A stretch of 64,000 nucleotides of DNA from Microglena sp. YARC (Eukaryota; Chlorophyta; Chlorophyceae; Chlamydomonadales; Chlamydomonadaceae), in assembly GCA_022414725.1 (NCBI GenBank), contig CM039463.1, positions 38,975,369-39,039,368 of the forward strand, in the 5' to 3' direction. A program made the position numbers and the translations under genes. Positions 9,416 to 20,231 of the stretch are shown piece by piece. Within the stretch, counting starts at the first letter, position 1. Each line of letters opens with the position of its first letter. Below the pieces are notes generated by a model, which had not been told where the DNA came from, ran no database searches, and saw only the letters and a program-made list of their open reading frames with translations.

Positions 9416-10228
9416 ATGCAACCTCCCCGTATATTCACTGGTAACAACCTCTACAACTGGCGCTGCGCCAGGCAGAATATACTCCTCGCCTTCAAGTCCG
9501 ATAGGGACACCATTGCCATCGCTTTCGACTGCCAACAGGCGGTGGTCCTTGGCGAACCTGCTGACTCTGATGGTTACCCTGATGATGACATTACTTACCC
9601 TGTTGTTGCGGGTGCTGATCCAGCTGTTCCGGCTCGTGGTGTCCCCACCAGGATTTCCACCTGGAAGAACAACAAGGCCTTCAAGATCATCATAGATCAT
9701 GTGTCAGATGCAATCCAGCAGGCTATTCATGCTAACACAGATATGGCCACTAGAGCCTTCAGGTTTCTGGACTCCCTATACTATGAGGAAGGCAGCAGGC
9801 TAGAGCACACCACCCTGACTGCCCTCCTTGGAATACGTATGACTTCCACTGAATCCCTGCAGACATACCTCTCTAGGGCAGCTGATATGTATTCCCAGAT
9901 TCCCAAGATTCAAGGCACCCACATCGTTTCTACCAGCACCTTTCTCAACCTTATTGTCAAGGGACTGAACTCCCGTCCTAAGTATGATGGGTATATCAAT
10001 CAATTCAACCCCACAGCAATCACCACTTTTGCTATGCTCCAAAGTGCCATCTTCAACTGGTGCTTAGTGAAGCAAGTTGACCCTGCACCATCCCCCGAAG
10101 AGGCTGAAATGGCAGCTGCAGCATACAGAGCCAGGAAGCCATTCAACAGCAGGCACCTCCCATTTAGAGACAGGACTATCTCCTACAAGAAGATGATCTG
10201 CTGGAACTGTGGAGGAATAGGCCATAGC
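9416..10228 (+). CDS. gag: HpLTR-1 gag (capsid and first half of zinc knuckle)
   Basis: This is a copia-type gag polyprotein that would form the RNA-packaging particle. The start MQPPRIFTGNNLYNWRCARQ is a typical copia gag opening (F-x-G-x-N-L-x-x-W). The capsid body contains ATRAFRFLDSLYYEEGSRLE, then LQTYLSRAADMYSQI, then FLNLIVKGLN, as in the UBN2 gag family. It ends in C-W-N-C-G-G-I-G-H-S, a CCHC zinc knuckle cut by Gypsy-2 at 10229. The knuckle's last cysteine lies at 21556-21558 beyond the insertion, which confirms the empty site. The frame from 9416 to the insertion is intact. Confidence 0.88.
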
Positions 10229-10576
10229 TGTAACAGCTCAGGATGCACTTAGCAGCCTGGGGGGTTATTCTAGTGTAACAGTCTACGTGATGTATGTTTA
10301 TGTGTAAGTCGATATGCGTAAGCTAGCAGAACAGTAAGGGGGTTACCTAGGTAGGGGATGTAGAGTTGCTCGGGAAGAACGTCTTCGTGGAAGGAGTAGA
10401 AGGGTTCGTTCTGATTAGCTCGTGTCTATGTACGCAACGTGTGCGTTGTGAGAGATGATGCAGTACATGGGTATGGTACTGTATCATGTGCGTTCGTCAC
10501 GTGGCTTACGGGTAAGGTGTACCCGTATGCCTTGCTGGAAGGCCAGAGTACCCGTGAAGGGTTCTGTACCGTTACA
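10229..10576 (-). repeat. Gypsy-2 3' LTR
   Basis: This 348-bp LTR reads TGTAACGGTACAG...CTGAGCTGTTACA on the minus strand. It is duplicated at 20974-21542. Confidence 0.9.
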
Positions 10577-10744
10577 CTCCCCCCCTCCAGAAGAGATGCG
10601 GACCCCGCATCTGATCGTAAGAAAGGTGGCTTGTGAATACCAGTTGTAGTCGGATGTGCCGTGCTCAAAATATACTTGATGAATCAAGTTGGTTTCGGAG
10701 AGAACCATTTAACATCCCTTTTGAGTACTCCGGGAAAGATAGCT

Positions 10745-11054
10745 TTATGAATAAAGCAATCTGACCGCCGTGTCGTATGCGTTGAGTGCGATGGGTTGGT
10801 GATGGGCCCGTTTTTTCGACGTACGTCGGGACATAACGGGCGTAACACGGGATTTCCATGCATCGACGATGTGAGGGGCACTTTTCTTGACCGCCTTGGC
10901 GAGTTCCCAAGTGTCATGCTCAATACCGAAGTCTTGCCATCGGACCAAGTATTCGAGACGTCGTTTGCTGGATGTGCCGATGACACGCGATTTCTCGCGC
11001 ATGATGCATTGGATATTCCAAATTGGAGCGCCGTCGGAGTCGAACTCAAGCGGT
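10745..11054 (-). pseudogene. pol: Gypsy-2 chromodomain at the end of pol
   Basis: The minus strand encodes KRRLEYLVRWQDFGIEHDTW, a chromodomain core (E-Y-L-V-R-W...D-T-W-E). This domain sits at the integrase C-terminus of chromoviruses and is thought to guide integration to marked chromatin. It is in a different frame from integrase, so a frameshift lies near 11050. The open frame ends before a basic tail. Confidence 0.82.
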
Positions 11055-12181
11055 TATCCCACATGGACAACGCCATCGGAGCGCCAATGCTTGATCAAAC
11101 CCACGTGAAACACGGGGTGGATACGCATCATCTTGGGCAAAGCCAAGCGGCACGCCGTGACTTGCCGGACGACTCCGGTGACCTCGTCGCGTGGACCAAT
11201 GCATTCCGTAATCGTATAGGGGCCAACAAAACGAGGCGTAAATTTTGGTTTACCCGTTGCCTTGAACTTCATATTGCGGGTGGACAAGAGAACTTTATCA
11301 CCAAGGTTGAAGAAAACCTCCGTTTGTCGTTTATCGTAATGGGCTTTCTGCCAATCCTGAGCGGCTTGCATGCATGCCTTGCATTGATCTTGTCGTTCAA
11401 TGTGATCGGCCCACCAATTGTTGGCAGCCGGACATTTCGATTCGACCTCAGCCTTGAGCGGCGTCGTAGGGTCGTAACCAAGGTACGCCCAAAATGGGGT
11501 GTTTTGAATGGACTCTTGGTAGGAATTGTTGATTGCAAATTCCACAAGCGCCAAAGACTTATCCCAATCGTCGTGGTACGGCCCCACGTAGTGGCGAATC
11601 ATGTCCTCGATGACTCGGTTCATGCGTTCCGTCTGACCGTCAGTTTGAGGATGAAACGCAGTCGAAAACGCCTGTCGCGTGCCCATCAATCGATGGAGAG
11701 CCACGCCGAAATGGCCCGTGAATCGCGCATCGCGATCACTGAGGAGTTTCTTTGGGATACCATGATATCGGATGACAGGATTCAGGTATAGGGAAGCGAA
11801 TTCCTCTGCGTTTATCGTAGTATGACAAGGTTCGACATGAACCATCTTCGACATTTTGTTGACGAACACTGCGATGGCATCATGGCCAGAAGAAGTCGGC
11901 GGAAGCGCCGTAATAAGGTCCGTGGAGACGCACTCCCAGAATTTCTCAGGAATTTCCACGGGAACCATGGTACCGTTAGGCTTTGCGTTTCCTGGCTTGT
12001 TCGTTTGGCACTTATGGCATTGTTTGACGAAGGCAGTAACATCTGCCGTGACTTTGGCCCAAGTAAAAGTGCGGGTGACCAGCTCCAATGTCTTGGTGCG
12101 ACCGCAATGGCCCATGTAAATAGGGTCGTGAGCTTCGCGGATAATATCCAGGCGAAGGGCTGCGTCGAGGGGGACACACAA
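11054..12181 (-). CDS. pol: Gypsy-2 integrase
   Basis: This is the integrase that inserts the cDNA. The HHCC zinc domain is visible (H-DPIYMG-H ... C-HK-C-Q). The catalytic D,D,E triad follows: Asp in STDLITALPP, Asp in LLSDRDARFTG, Glu in DGQTERMNRV. The GPY/F-like region shows FVGPYTITECIG and then HPVFHVGLIK, typical of gypsy integrases just before a chromodomain. The first methionine is internal to the polyprotein; coding continues upstream to about 12240. Confidence 0.92.
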   Translation of the reverse strand: MCVPLDAALRLDIIREAHDPIYMGHCGRTKTLELVTRTFTWAKVTADVTAFVKQCHKCQTNKPGNAKPNGTMVPVEIPEKFWECVSTDLITALPPTSSGHDAIAVFVNKMSKMVHVEPCHTTINAEEFASLYLNPVIRYHGIPKKLLSDRDARFTGHFGVALHRLMGTRQAFSTAFHPQTDGQTERMNRVIEDMIRHYVGPYHDDWDKSLALVEFAINNSYQESIQNTPFWAYLGYDPTTPLKAEVESKCPAANNWWADHIERQDQCKACMQAAQDWQKAHYDKRQTEVFFNLGDKVLLSTRNMKFKATGKPKFTPRFVGPYTITECIGPRDEVTGVVRQVTACRLALPKMMRIHPVFHVGLIKHWRSDGVVHVG

Positions 12182-12459
12182 AAATTCGCGTCCGTACTTG
12201 TTCTTTTGAACCAGTAACCGTTTCTGGAAAACTTATCGCGAAGGCGCTTGCAGCCCGGCGTGAAGTTCGAGTCCTTTTTGTATCCAGCCAAAATTCGATC
12301 CATGATGGACGAAGAGGAGGGAGTCGACGCAGCGGGCATGTGCCGACTGCGTCGTCGCGTTTCCTTGACCGGAACTGAAGGTACGGGGAGGACCGTCGGT
12401 GGGCGGGGAAGGATATCAACGACTGCGGGACCGACTGCAATAGGACGTTGCTTTTTCGA

Positions 12460-13166
12460 TCAAGGCCGGCATTTGCTGACCAAGAGAGAGAAGACCAACA
12501 GCTGGTGCGCAACCGCGACGTTGGCGGGGGCAGAGAGGTTGGGATTGCGACTGATTGGGTCTGCCATATTATTGCGGCCCGCGCGATACTCCCAAGTATA
12601 GCTAAAGGGCGCAAGGTCCTCCTGCCATCGGCCCATGCGTCGTGAAAGGACCGCCTTGGTGTCAAAATACGTGAGCGGAGTGTGGTCAGTGACCAATGTC
12701 ATGTGGGAACCTTCGAGGTAGCATCGCCACTCGGTCAACGCGTGGACGATCGCTAGCATTTATTGTTCCGTCGTTGTATAATTCAGCTCCGCTGGGATAT
12801 ACTTCTTGCTGGCGAAGGCGATGGGGTGTTTATCTTGTAAGAGCACCGCGCCCGTACCAAGCAAAGATGCGTCGGTAATGACTTCGAAAGGTTTGCTGAA
12901 ATCCGGCAGCGCGAGGACTGGAGCGGATAGCAAAGCTTCTTTGAGGCCTTCGAATGAGACAAGATGTTCTTGTTTGAACAAGGCGCCTAGTTCACCCTTG
13001 ATGTTAGACAAGGTTTGAAGAGGGACAGCGAGAGACGAATAGCCTTGGATAAATTTGCGAAAATAATTGCACAAACCGAGGAACGAGCCGATCTCTTTCG
13101 CCGTTTTTGAGTAGGCCAGTCACGGACTGTGCCGACCTTCTTCGGATCAACTTTAATTCCGTCGCG
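12460..13166 (-). pseudogene. pol: Gypsy-2 reverse transcriptase connection and RNase H
   Basis: Two reading frames (12760-13074, 12460-12759) carry CNYFRKFIQGYSSLAVPLQ, the RNase H start FEVITDASLLGTGAVLLQD, the middle LAIVHALTEWRCYLEG, and VTDHTPLTYF. A TAA separates TTTEQ from MLAIVHAL where most relatives have Glu. A TGA follows GHYI near 13165, and there is a frameshift near 13090. The catalytic Asp of ITDAS and the Glu/Asp positions are recognisable. Confidence 0.85.
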
Positions 13167-14261
13167 TCAAATGTAATGACCCAGGAATTTAACTTCTGTT
13201 TTGTTGAAGGAACATTTGGAGAGTTTCGCGTAGAATTCGTTGTCCTGGAGGACCTGGAGAACCGTGGCCAAGTTGGCCAAGTGCTCCGCCGGAGTGCGTC
13301 CGTAAACCAAGATATCGTCTAAGTAGACCACGACGAACTTGTGCAAGTAGGGCGCGAATATTTGGTTCATGACCGCTTGGAATGTGGCCGGCGCGTTCGC
13401 CAAACCCATCCCAAGGACTTTAAATTCATACTGACCCATTGGGGTAGTGAACGCAGTCTTCGGCGCGTCCTCGTCCGAAATTCGTATTTGGTAATAACCA
13501 GACGTGAGGTCTAGGGAACTGACCAAAGTAGCTCCACCTAGACGATCAATGGTCTCGTCAATACGGGGAAGGGGATACCTATTTTTAATCGTGATGTTGT
13601 TGAGTGCTCGCCAATCGCAAACAACATGGTATCCCGTTTCACCCGGTTTCGCTATGATCATAATCGGCGCACCATACGGGGACGAGCTCGGGGCGATGAA
13701 TCCTTGCTGCAACAGGTCGGAGACGTATTCCTCACATAGTAAGGTCTCGGCTGGACTCATGCGACGATTTCTGCGATATGGCGCGTAAGCATTGTCTTGC
13801 GTTTTGATGACGTGAGGTATAACTCGATGGTTAGGAGTCCCCATAGGCAAATTGTTGAAGACTTTGCGATACTTCCATAGGAGAGCGCGCAGGTCGCTGG
13901 CCGAGATGAGCGTTTTATCGTCGTGGTCAAGGATGTTGTCGCGGATCCAATTTTCGAAATCCATGCTTGCCACCGGGGGACCAGGTAAAGGCCCGTCGGA
14001 CGGCAGTAATTTTGTCAGCAATTTCGCCCGTTCATCGGCAGTGACGTTAGACGCCGGCAAATCCGCTCGGGATTCGCGGACATTGACCATGACATGGTTA
14101 GCGCCAGCTTTTAAAAGCTTTGCTGCCTTGCGACCCGTAATGACTGGGTCATCGGTTGACTTGCCCGAAAGTGCCATAGTGAAGAAGGAATGAGCTGTTT
14201 CGTCCCGCTGCCTGTTTATAGGTGTTATACAGCAGCCGTACCGTTTGAGCGACAATGTCAT
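13167..14261 (-). CDS. pol: Gypsy-2 reverse transcriptase
   Basis: This is the RNA-directed DNA polymerase domain. Motifs in order are FIAPSSSPYGAPIMIIAKPG, VVCDWRALNNITIKNRYPLP, LVSSLDLTSGYYQIRI (first catalytic Asp), TAFTTPMGQYEFKVLGMGLA, NAPATFQAVMNQIF and VVYLDDILVYGRTPAEH (catalytic YLDD). It ends FLGHYI followed by TGA. About 150 residues of protease-RT linker precede. The frame is intact through the whole catalytic domain. Confidence 0.93.
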   Translation of the reverse strand: MTLSLKRYGCCITPINRQRDETAHSFFTMALSGKSTDDPVITGRKAAKLLKAGANHVMVNVRESRADLPASNVTADERAKLLTKLLPSDGPLPGPPVASMDFENWIRDNILDHDDKTLISASDLRALLWKYRKVFNNLPMGTPNHRVIPHVIKTQDNAYAPYRRNRRMSPAETLLCEEYVSDLLQQGFIAPSSSPYGAPIMIIAKPGETGYHVVCDWRALNNITIKNRYPLPRIDETIDRLGGATLVSSLDLTSGYYQIRISDEDAPKTAFTTPMGQYEFKVLGMGLANAPATFQAVMNQIFAPYLHKFVVVYLDDILVYGRTPAEHLANLATVLQVLQDNEFYAKLSKCSFNKTEVKFLGHYI

Positions 14262-14354
14262 GCGATCGTAGTCTAGGACGGGCTTTTTCGTCGCGCATCC
14301 AGTCGGATCCGAGGATTAGGTCTAATCCTCCAGGAAGTTTGTCGACGACATGGA
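14262..14354 (-). pseudogene. pol: Gypsy-2 protease, C-terminal piece
   Basis: The minus strand encodes VDKLPGGLDLILGSDWM, the end of a retropepsin (I-L-G-x-D-W). The N-terminal half lies at 15637-15860 beyond LINE-T copy 2. TGGA occurs at both edges of that insertion (14351-14354, 15633-15636). Confidence 0.82.
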
Positions 14355-15632
14355 CATTACATTACATGTTAAAGTCTACTTGACACCGCGAGGGTGTATG
14401 AGACTCTGTGCTTTAAACAAAAAGAAAAAGCACCCACAAAGCAAAAAACCCCATTACATCAGGGGTGTGTCGAGGACAAACAAACCAAACTCCCAACCAC
14501 CGTTTTGGTGGCGTAGGTATGAAACCCCTTAGAGCCGGACCCAGATCTCAACCACTTACAGTGGCGGAGGTAAGAAGCTAACAAATGAGAAGTCACAAGA
14601 AGAAGAAAAAAAGGGATGATAAATTACGGTGCCACTATGCAGTCCAGGGCTTCCTGTCTTGCTCTTCTACAAGTAGAAAGATAGTCGGCTAGGTTGCTCC
14701 AAAAAGACTTAGTGCCATTTCCATTCATAAAGGTTCTGAATGTGGAATCGCAGAATTCCACATTCCATACGGTTAAGTTGGTATCCTCATGGACATGCCT
14801 ATAAATATCTGTAAACAGCTTCTGGTAGCGGAGGCGAATATCATTATAAAAAGGGCACTCAAACATATGCATTTCATCCTCAGGTTTTTGGAACCCACAC
14901 ATTTGACAGTGTCTCATTGAGCGAGGGATGTGTGCTCTATCCACCACCCTCATTCTTTCTGTGTTCAGCCAATGGGAACCCATTCTAAACTGTGCTATAG
15001 AACGAATCTGATCCTGCTTATGTAAGGCGGATGTAAAGGGAATCAAGCCATTCTCATCATTGCTGTTGGCTGCGAACCATTTTTGGTATCGGAGGCGTTT
15101 AAAGCCAACCCTTCTCTCATCAGGGATGTCTCTAACTGCATTGGTGTCACTTGGGTACTTAAACCTCCATGACTCAAAAACTTCAGACATAATACCTTCG
15201 ACATCGACAGCCTCCAAAATGTTGATGTTTTTACTGGATCCTAGCTTGTGGAGAGCACAACGCAAGTCATGAACCCAGCCAGTGTTGGAGTCAAAAGATT
15301 CCTCAAGAGCCATTCTAATGAGATCCTCAGGTTCTTTATGTATGGTCTTGTTCCAGAAGCGCAAAGCTTGTTTAAGCCAAGCAAAACACAACGGGGTTCT
15401 ACCCAGCTCTTCCATGATAATATTAGATGTAGTAGATTGGCAAACACCCAACACTTGTTTAAGTATACCTCTATGCCATTTCTCACAAGCATGGTCATTT
15501 GAGATAAGTGTGTTGTTCAGAATAGAAGGAGCTCACACCTCACAGCCAAAATTCAGGATAGGTTGTACAAGAGAATCAAACAGGTGGGTGAGAATATCAA
15601 TATTGTATATCTCCATAGTATGGCATCGCCTA
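14355..15632 (-). mobile_element. LINE-T copy 2, 5'-truncated
   Basis: This 1.28-kb minus-strand fragment keeps the C-terminal third of ORF2 and the full 3' untranslated region. Its ATTAC (TGTAA) tail starts at 14355. It splits the Gypsy-2 protease, with a short TGGA duplication at the edges. Truncation at the 5' end is the normal result of target-primed reverse transcription. Confidence 0.88.
14624..15632 (-). pseudogene. LINE-T ORF2 C-terminal third
   Basis: From 15632 the minus strand encodes NIDILTHLFDSLVQPILNFG, the thumb region following LINE reverse transcriptases. A TGA interrupts at the position expected to be Trp. From 15454 it is open for 276 codons to QEALDCIVAP. The C-terminal motif C-Q-M-C...H-M-F-E-C (C-x2-C-x9-H-x3-C) is the zinc-finger-like domain common at LINE ORF2 ends. 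No RNase H or restriction-like endonuclease is visible in this part. Confidence 0.82.
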
Positions 15633-15636
15633 TGGA

Positions 15637-16093
15637 CGAACACTTTGCCAACATATCGTTGTATGTGGATAGGGAGCGTGACCGTCCCGCGGATTTTGAT
15701 AATCCCGTCGTTAGCGCAAGTGTATCCGTCGCGTTCGTTTTCTCAAGGGCGGATGTGCAAACCGAGAACCTCAGCCGTTTGCTTTTCCATAAAACAACCT
15801 GTCGCGCCTGAGTCTGTCAATGTGAGCAATTGCTTCGCTCCTGATCGGGCGTTGAATAGCATATCGGGGGCAGCAGCGGAGTTGACTTCGTACACCCGAT
15901 TAGCTCGCGTCATGAGCACGGGGGAAGTATTCGTGTTTCGTTGTGCGTGATTGCGACGGATGTACTTCGTTGACCATCTGGCAGCGATTTGTTTTTCGCG
16001 AACTTTGGGATCCAATGCCTCAGTCCGACCACCAGTGTTTTTTTCGACGGGTTTCAACCGGACTGGGAATGCCCTCCTCAGGTGCGGGGCCAA
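15637..16093 (-). pseudogene. pol: Gypsy-2 protease, N-terminal piece
   Basis: The retropepsin active site LTLTDSGATGCFMEKQ (D-S-G) is visible, followed by AEVLGLHIRP, a stop, and IRGTVTLPIHIQRYVGKVFV up to the LINE-T edge. A frameshift near 16040, in a run of seven T, separates it from the upstream frame (VETRRKKHW). Confidence 0.85.
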
Positions 16094-16610
16094 AGTATAC
16101 TGCCTTGGTCACGTCGTTGATCGCATGCCAATCCTTTTTGATTTGGACGGCCCGTTCGGAGTCGGGAGGGTCATACCATACTTGGATGGCGACTTTATTC
16201 GAAGGTGACCCCATATGGTGATCGAACGATTGATACTCCTTAAATAACTCCATACCTTGGAGGAGACTGGAGACATGTTTATCGTTACTTTCATTTTTCG
16301 GGAGGATGAACATACCGGATGTGTCGAAGGGTGCATCGTTTTTGCACTCCCAATAGTGTTCTAACACCGACACGACGTTTTCCGGAATGGGGTGAGCGTA
16401 TATGAACTCGTTTGCGATGGAGACACGCATGCCAAACTCCGTAGAGAACTTCAGTGGACAAGGGGACGACAAGGCATTAGTAGAAGTTACATCAATAGTT
16501 GGGGTTAAGCCCAAGTTAGAAAATAGTTCGTCTTGAACTTGTAACAAGAGCTCAAGTGGCTCGACTACTACTACTTTATCGTCGCTAATTACACGATCCA
16601 GGCTTGTCAA
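16020..16610 (-). CDS. Gypsy-2 gag-pol linker protein region
   Basis: The open frame is in phase with gag (16629-17576) and separated from it by a single TAG (IWE-stop-EPAGQV). I see no known domain in its 196 residues. It lies between the gag nucleocapsid region and the protease, where Ty3/gypsy elements often carry a variable spacer. A readthrough TAG at this position is possible but cannot be told from decay. Confidence 0.6.
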   Translation of the reverse strand: MTSLDRVISDDKVVVVEPLELLLQVQDELFSNLGLTPTIDVTSTNALSSPCPLKFSTEFGMRVSIANEFIYAHPIPENVVSVLEHYWECKNDAPFDTSGMFILPKNESNDKHVSSLLQGMELFKEYQSFDHHMGSPSNKVAIQVWYDPPDSERAVQIKKDWHAINDVTKAVYFGPAPEEGIPSPVETRRKKHWWSD

Positions 16611-16628
16611 TACCTGACCGGCCGGTTC

Positions 16629-18050
16629 CTATTCCCAAATCGGGATGGGACCGTTGCCGTCAAGGGCCCAGTTGGGACACGTAGTCTCATTGCGGGCCGG
16701 CCAGTTAGGCAAGTCCCGCGTGCGGCAGCGTCCGTCAGCATTCAGCGACCGCACACATGTCCTCATGTAGCGGAAACAGAAGAAGCAGCGAGCTCCATTC
16801 TGAAGCCAGATGGTCTGCCCAACGCTGACCGATTTGTTCATATGCATGGCGTATTGAGGGTCTTGACCCGAAAAGTCGGGGGTCCGCGGCCCACTGGGCT
16901 GTGAACGGCCCCGACCAGCACCCTGTCCGTATCCTCCTCGACCACCACGGCCCGCGCCGCGGCTAACAGAGCCTTTCCCGAACGTGCGATCAGCACCTTG
17001 CAAACTGAGGACCTGCGACCTTGGCGATCCACCCAGCTTGCCGATGTGCGCCGGCTGCGTCGCACTACGTCCTCCACCACCTCGGCCACCGGCCGGGTTG
17101 CGACTGCTGTTGGCCGCCAGTTTGGGGCTCTTGGCTGGGCGAGAGTTCATCTCCCCGCCGTCGTCGGTGGTCTTTAGTCCCTGCGAAGAGAAAGAATCAG
17201 TGTCAGAATCGGAGGGGGGGGAGTTGGTAAATTGGACGCGATTGAATGCAAGGTCCTTACCCGGGTATTTAGTATCCGCGGGGCGCTTGAATGGATACCT
17301 CGACTTCTGATTAGCGTAACCTCCCCTCTGATGGCGATCGTGCTTGTCCGTCAAGGATTTGCCACGAGCGGCGACAACTTTCCTCGCCTCGTCCAATTGC
17401 AGATAGCGGAACAAATCCTCCATCGTTTCGAACATAGTACCAGACTCGCGCGGAGAGTGTGCACCGGCGCAGAGTTCATCGGAGAGTCCCGTACGAAACA
17501 AGTTTAACTTCTCGCGATCGGTGAGATCGGGCACTTTGCGAAATTCCGACTTGATGGCGTGGTAATAATTCTGCAAGGATCAGGTATCTTGGCGGAAACC
17601 ACCTTCGTCTAGTTTGGTGAGAGCGACGTGTGATTCCGTTATTAGCTCGGGCAGGAGGAGCGATTCCGCCCATGCAACGATTCCCATAAAATCCAACCCG
17701 TCCAACTCATCGCTAGCCCATGCCTCGTCGTAAGTGATGCGGAGTTGGCCAGTGAATGCGCCCGACAGATGTGGAACAATGCGCTCGAACGGACCAAGGT
17801 AACCGTCGGCGAACTGGAGCTCCATGATCGTGGCCACATTGAATACCCATCGGCGCAACTTAGCCCGAGTGCATTTGTCCGATAGTTTGTGTTCAATGAG
17901 ACGTAATTCCTTTCTCATTTCAGTAACACGCTTGGCGAACCCATTGTCGTGATCAGAGTGACGAGTGGCGCGGTTGGCGGGAGGAGGGGTGATCGGCGGG
18001 AGCGAACCGGGCTCACGTGGCGGGCCTTCCGGGGCCAGGTGTATGTCCAC
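16629..18050 (-). pseudogene. gag: Gypsy-2 gag, capsid and RG-rich C-terminus
   Basis: Residues from RRWVFNVATIMELQFADGYL through RITYDEAWAS look like a gypsy gag capsid. After one in-frame TGA (RQDT-stop-SLQNYYHAI) it continues with FRKVPDLTDREKLNLFRTGL and LFRYLQLDEARKVVAARGKS, the retrotrans_gag-like C-terminal lobe. Then come an RG-rich stretch (GAGRGGRGGYGQGAGRGRSQ) and a cysteine cluster (C-F-F-C...C...C) that could bind nucleic acid but is not a standard CCHC knuckle. A frameshift near 18050 separates it from the upstream gag part. Confidence 0.75.
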
Positions 18051-19253
18051 GCGAACCTGTCACGTCGGAGAAGGGGTGTCTGCAGGCAGCGTAGCTGCGC
18101 GCTTTGCACGAGGTCGAACAGCGGCCGGGGAAGCCACCGTAGGTACTGCGGGGCGTCGTTGGGGGCTCGGGCTGAGTAGCCCGAGTAGCGCGATTCGAAG
18201 TCGGTTCGACAGGTGGAACCTGGAGGGGCGAACCTGGGGAATCGGCTAAGTCGTGGTCCGATGACGAGTAGTCGGAGACCGAAAAGGGGCCGTCGGGTGG
18301 TAAGGGAGTGGCGGTCGGTGCTGTCTGCGGGGAAGGGGTAGCGCCCTCCCGCGGGAGCGAACCACGTTGCATTTTGCCAGTAAGACCACCCGAAGGGGCA
18401 TAGATGTCGGGGAGTCCAAACGGTTCTGGATCAAACGCCGGGGCTACCTGAGCGACAGCTAGTTCAGCAAACAACCCTGAATTCCCCGCAACCCGCACCT
18501 GCCTGTCAGGTGCACGAGGCAACGTCTCGCCCATTTTGTCGTCATTGGCCTCCGCCGCCGGGTAGTGGGGCCGCAGCTTAGTGCCCTTGAGGGCGGCGTC
18601 CTTGTCGGCGATGTCTTTGATGTTCAAAGGCATGAATTCCATCCACTTTTGCTTTCGCATCTTGGATGCCGTGTACAAACGGGTCATGCTGTCGCGGAGA
18701 TCATCAACCGCCTGCAGCGATTCCACGATGTTCTCGGGATCGCAGTCCAGGAGGAGCCCGTCAGCGTAAGCGTTCATATGCGCCGCCAACTTTACGTCAG
18801 CATAAGGCGCGACGGGGTGGTCCGCGGAGTGGTAGTAGAGAAGACCATCCGACTTCGCAGCCTTGGCATAGGTTGGCGACGCCTTGACCTGGCGACCGCG
18901 CAAAAACGCCTGCTTGCGCGCAGAGATGGGGTCCAGAGCGGCGGCGCCGTCCTCACGAGCGGCCTGAGGAAGCGCATGCTTGCGCCCGACAGTCCTGCCG
19001 TTCCCAATCCCATGGAAGGCGGCGCCGCTGGAAGAACCGCCAGGGTCCTCAGTGTCCATCGGCACCGTCTCGTTGCGCGCCACAGTAGAGTGGTGCGCCG
19101 CGATCATGGCCATGACATCCGCTTGGGTAATGGCGGCGGTAGAGGCAGCCGCGGGAGCAGCGACTGGGCGCTTACCGTAGGCGACGTTTTCGCGAGTCAG
19201 CTGCGCAACGACCTCAGTCAAGCCAGCGTTCTCAGCGAGAATGGGGGCGATCT
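18051..19253 (-). CDS. gag: Gypsy-2 gag, middle part (putative exon 2)
   Basis: The frame opens with AEIAPILAENAGLTEVVAQL (if spliced to 19445) and continues through an alanine-rich coiled-coil-like stretch. A domain with LLYYHSADHPVAPYADVKLA and ESLQAVDDLRDSMTRLYTAS follows, then a proline/serine-rich end. I do not recognise a named domain. It shares codon style with the other gag parts (GC-rich). Confidence 0.65.
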
Positions 19254-19444
19254 CTGCATGGGGGGAAGGACGTGGCGAATTAGACAATGGCGTCGGGTTA
19301 GTGGGAAACAGTGTGCGATTCACGGGTAAAACATGGTGAGGTGTACCCAAGCGGGAAGGTGTGTCCTCAATATGATCAAATGGATTGCAAACCGAGAAAG
19401 GCAGGTTGGTTCTATACCCATCCCATCCGTCAGACTGCGCTCAC
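19254..19444 (-). other. Putative 191-nt intron in Gypsy-2 gag
   Basis: On the minus strand the donor is CAG|GTGAGC (19445/19444) and the acceptor is CCTTCCCCCCATGCAG|AG (19254/19253). A branch-like CTAAC and CTAAT lie 20-40 nt upstream of the acceptor. Splicing joins NLAQSQA to EIAPILAENA in frame and extends one coiled-coil-like helix. Unspliced reading runs to a stop at 19320. Confidence 0.55.
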
Positions 19445-20210
19445 CTGCTTGAGATTGAGCAAGGTTGGTCTGTGTAGCCTCGAGCGCGGTCTCCTTAGCT
19501 GCTAGCTCTGTGCACAACGCATCCATAGCGGACTTGGCAGTCGCTGCGGCCAGAGTGAAAGCGGCCTGGAGGTCGTGCAATGCCTTGCGACTGTTAGTCA
19601 GATCCCTGCCGAGGAAGTAGTTGCTGTTTAACAGCTCTTGCCTCTCAGTAGGATCGCCATTGGCCAATGCGGCCTCGGTAGCCACGCTGGAGACGGCGAG
19701 GCGCTGCACCAGGTCAGCGATTTCTGCGTCCTTAGCGGATACCGCCGTCGTAAACTGCTCGGTAAGGGCCGAGTTGGCGATGGCGGCCTGATCGAGCTGC
19801 GCGCGGAGGTGCCCAATTTGCTCCGCCGCGATCAGGTGTCCAGGCATATGCTCATGCCGCCTGCGCTCCGCGCCAGCTTCCCAGTGAGCGCTGAGCTCCT
19901 CGGGGCAAGGCTCGGCCAGCGTCGTCGTCGTCGTCGTCGTCGGGGCCATGCCCGCGCGCATAGGCGGGGCAGCGGGCGGTGCACCCGAGGGTGCCGCCAG
20001 ACCATCGAAGCCGGCAACCAGAGGCTGCAGCGTACCCACTGAGACAGAGGGCCGCGCGTCGGCAGATGCGGACTCATCCAGCGTAGCACCGAGCTCAGTG
20101 TCGGGCTCAGTGTCAGACGACGCCATCCCTTCAGGATTGGTGTCGACCACCAAAATCGTAGGCTGTTCAGCCGCGTCGTCGTTTACCTTGGTTGTTTTGT
20201 GGGATGCCAT
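19445..20210 (-). CDS. gag: Gypsy-2 gag, N-terminal part (putative exon 1)
   Basis: The start chosen is MASHKTTKVNDDAAEQ at 20210, the first ATG preceded by a long leader; an in-frame ATG 21 nt upstream is also possible. The protein has an acidic N-terminus, an Ala/Pro-rich stretch with seven consecutive Thr, and a long heptad-like region (IGHLRAQLDQAAIANSALTE onwards) suggesting a coiled coil for particle assembly. The frame is intact to the putative donor site. Confidence 0.72.
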
Positions 20211-20231
20211 TCTGCACAGGCAACAGAACAA

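Noticed and set aside
10796..11791. 331-codon plus-strand frame opposite Gypsy-2 integrase
   Set aside because: It is the antisense shadow of integrase, with no motif of its own.
18565..19329. 254-codon plus-strand frame
   Set aside because: It is antisense to Gypsy-2 gag in GC-rich sequence, with no recognisable domain.
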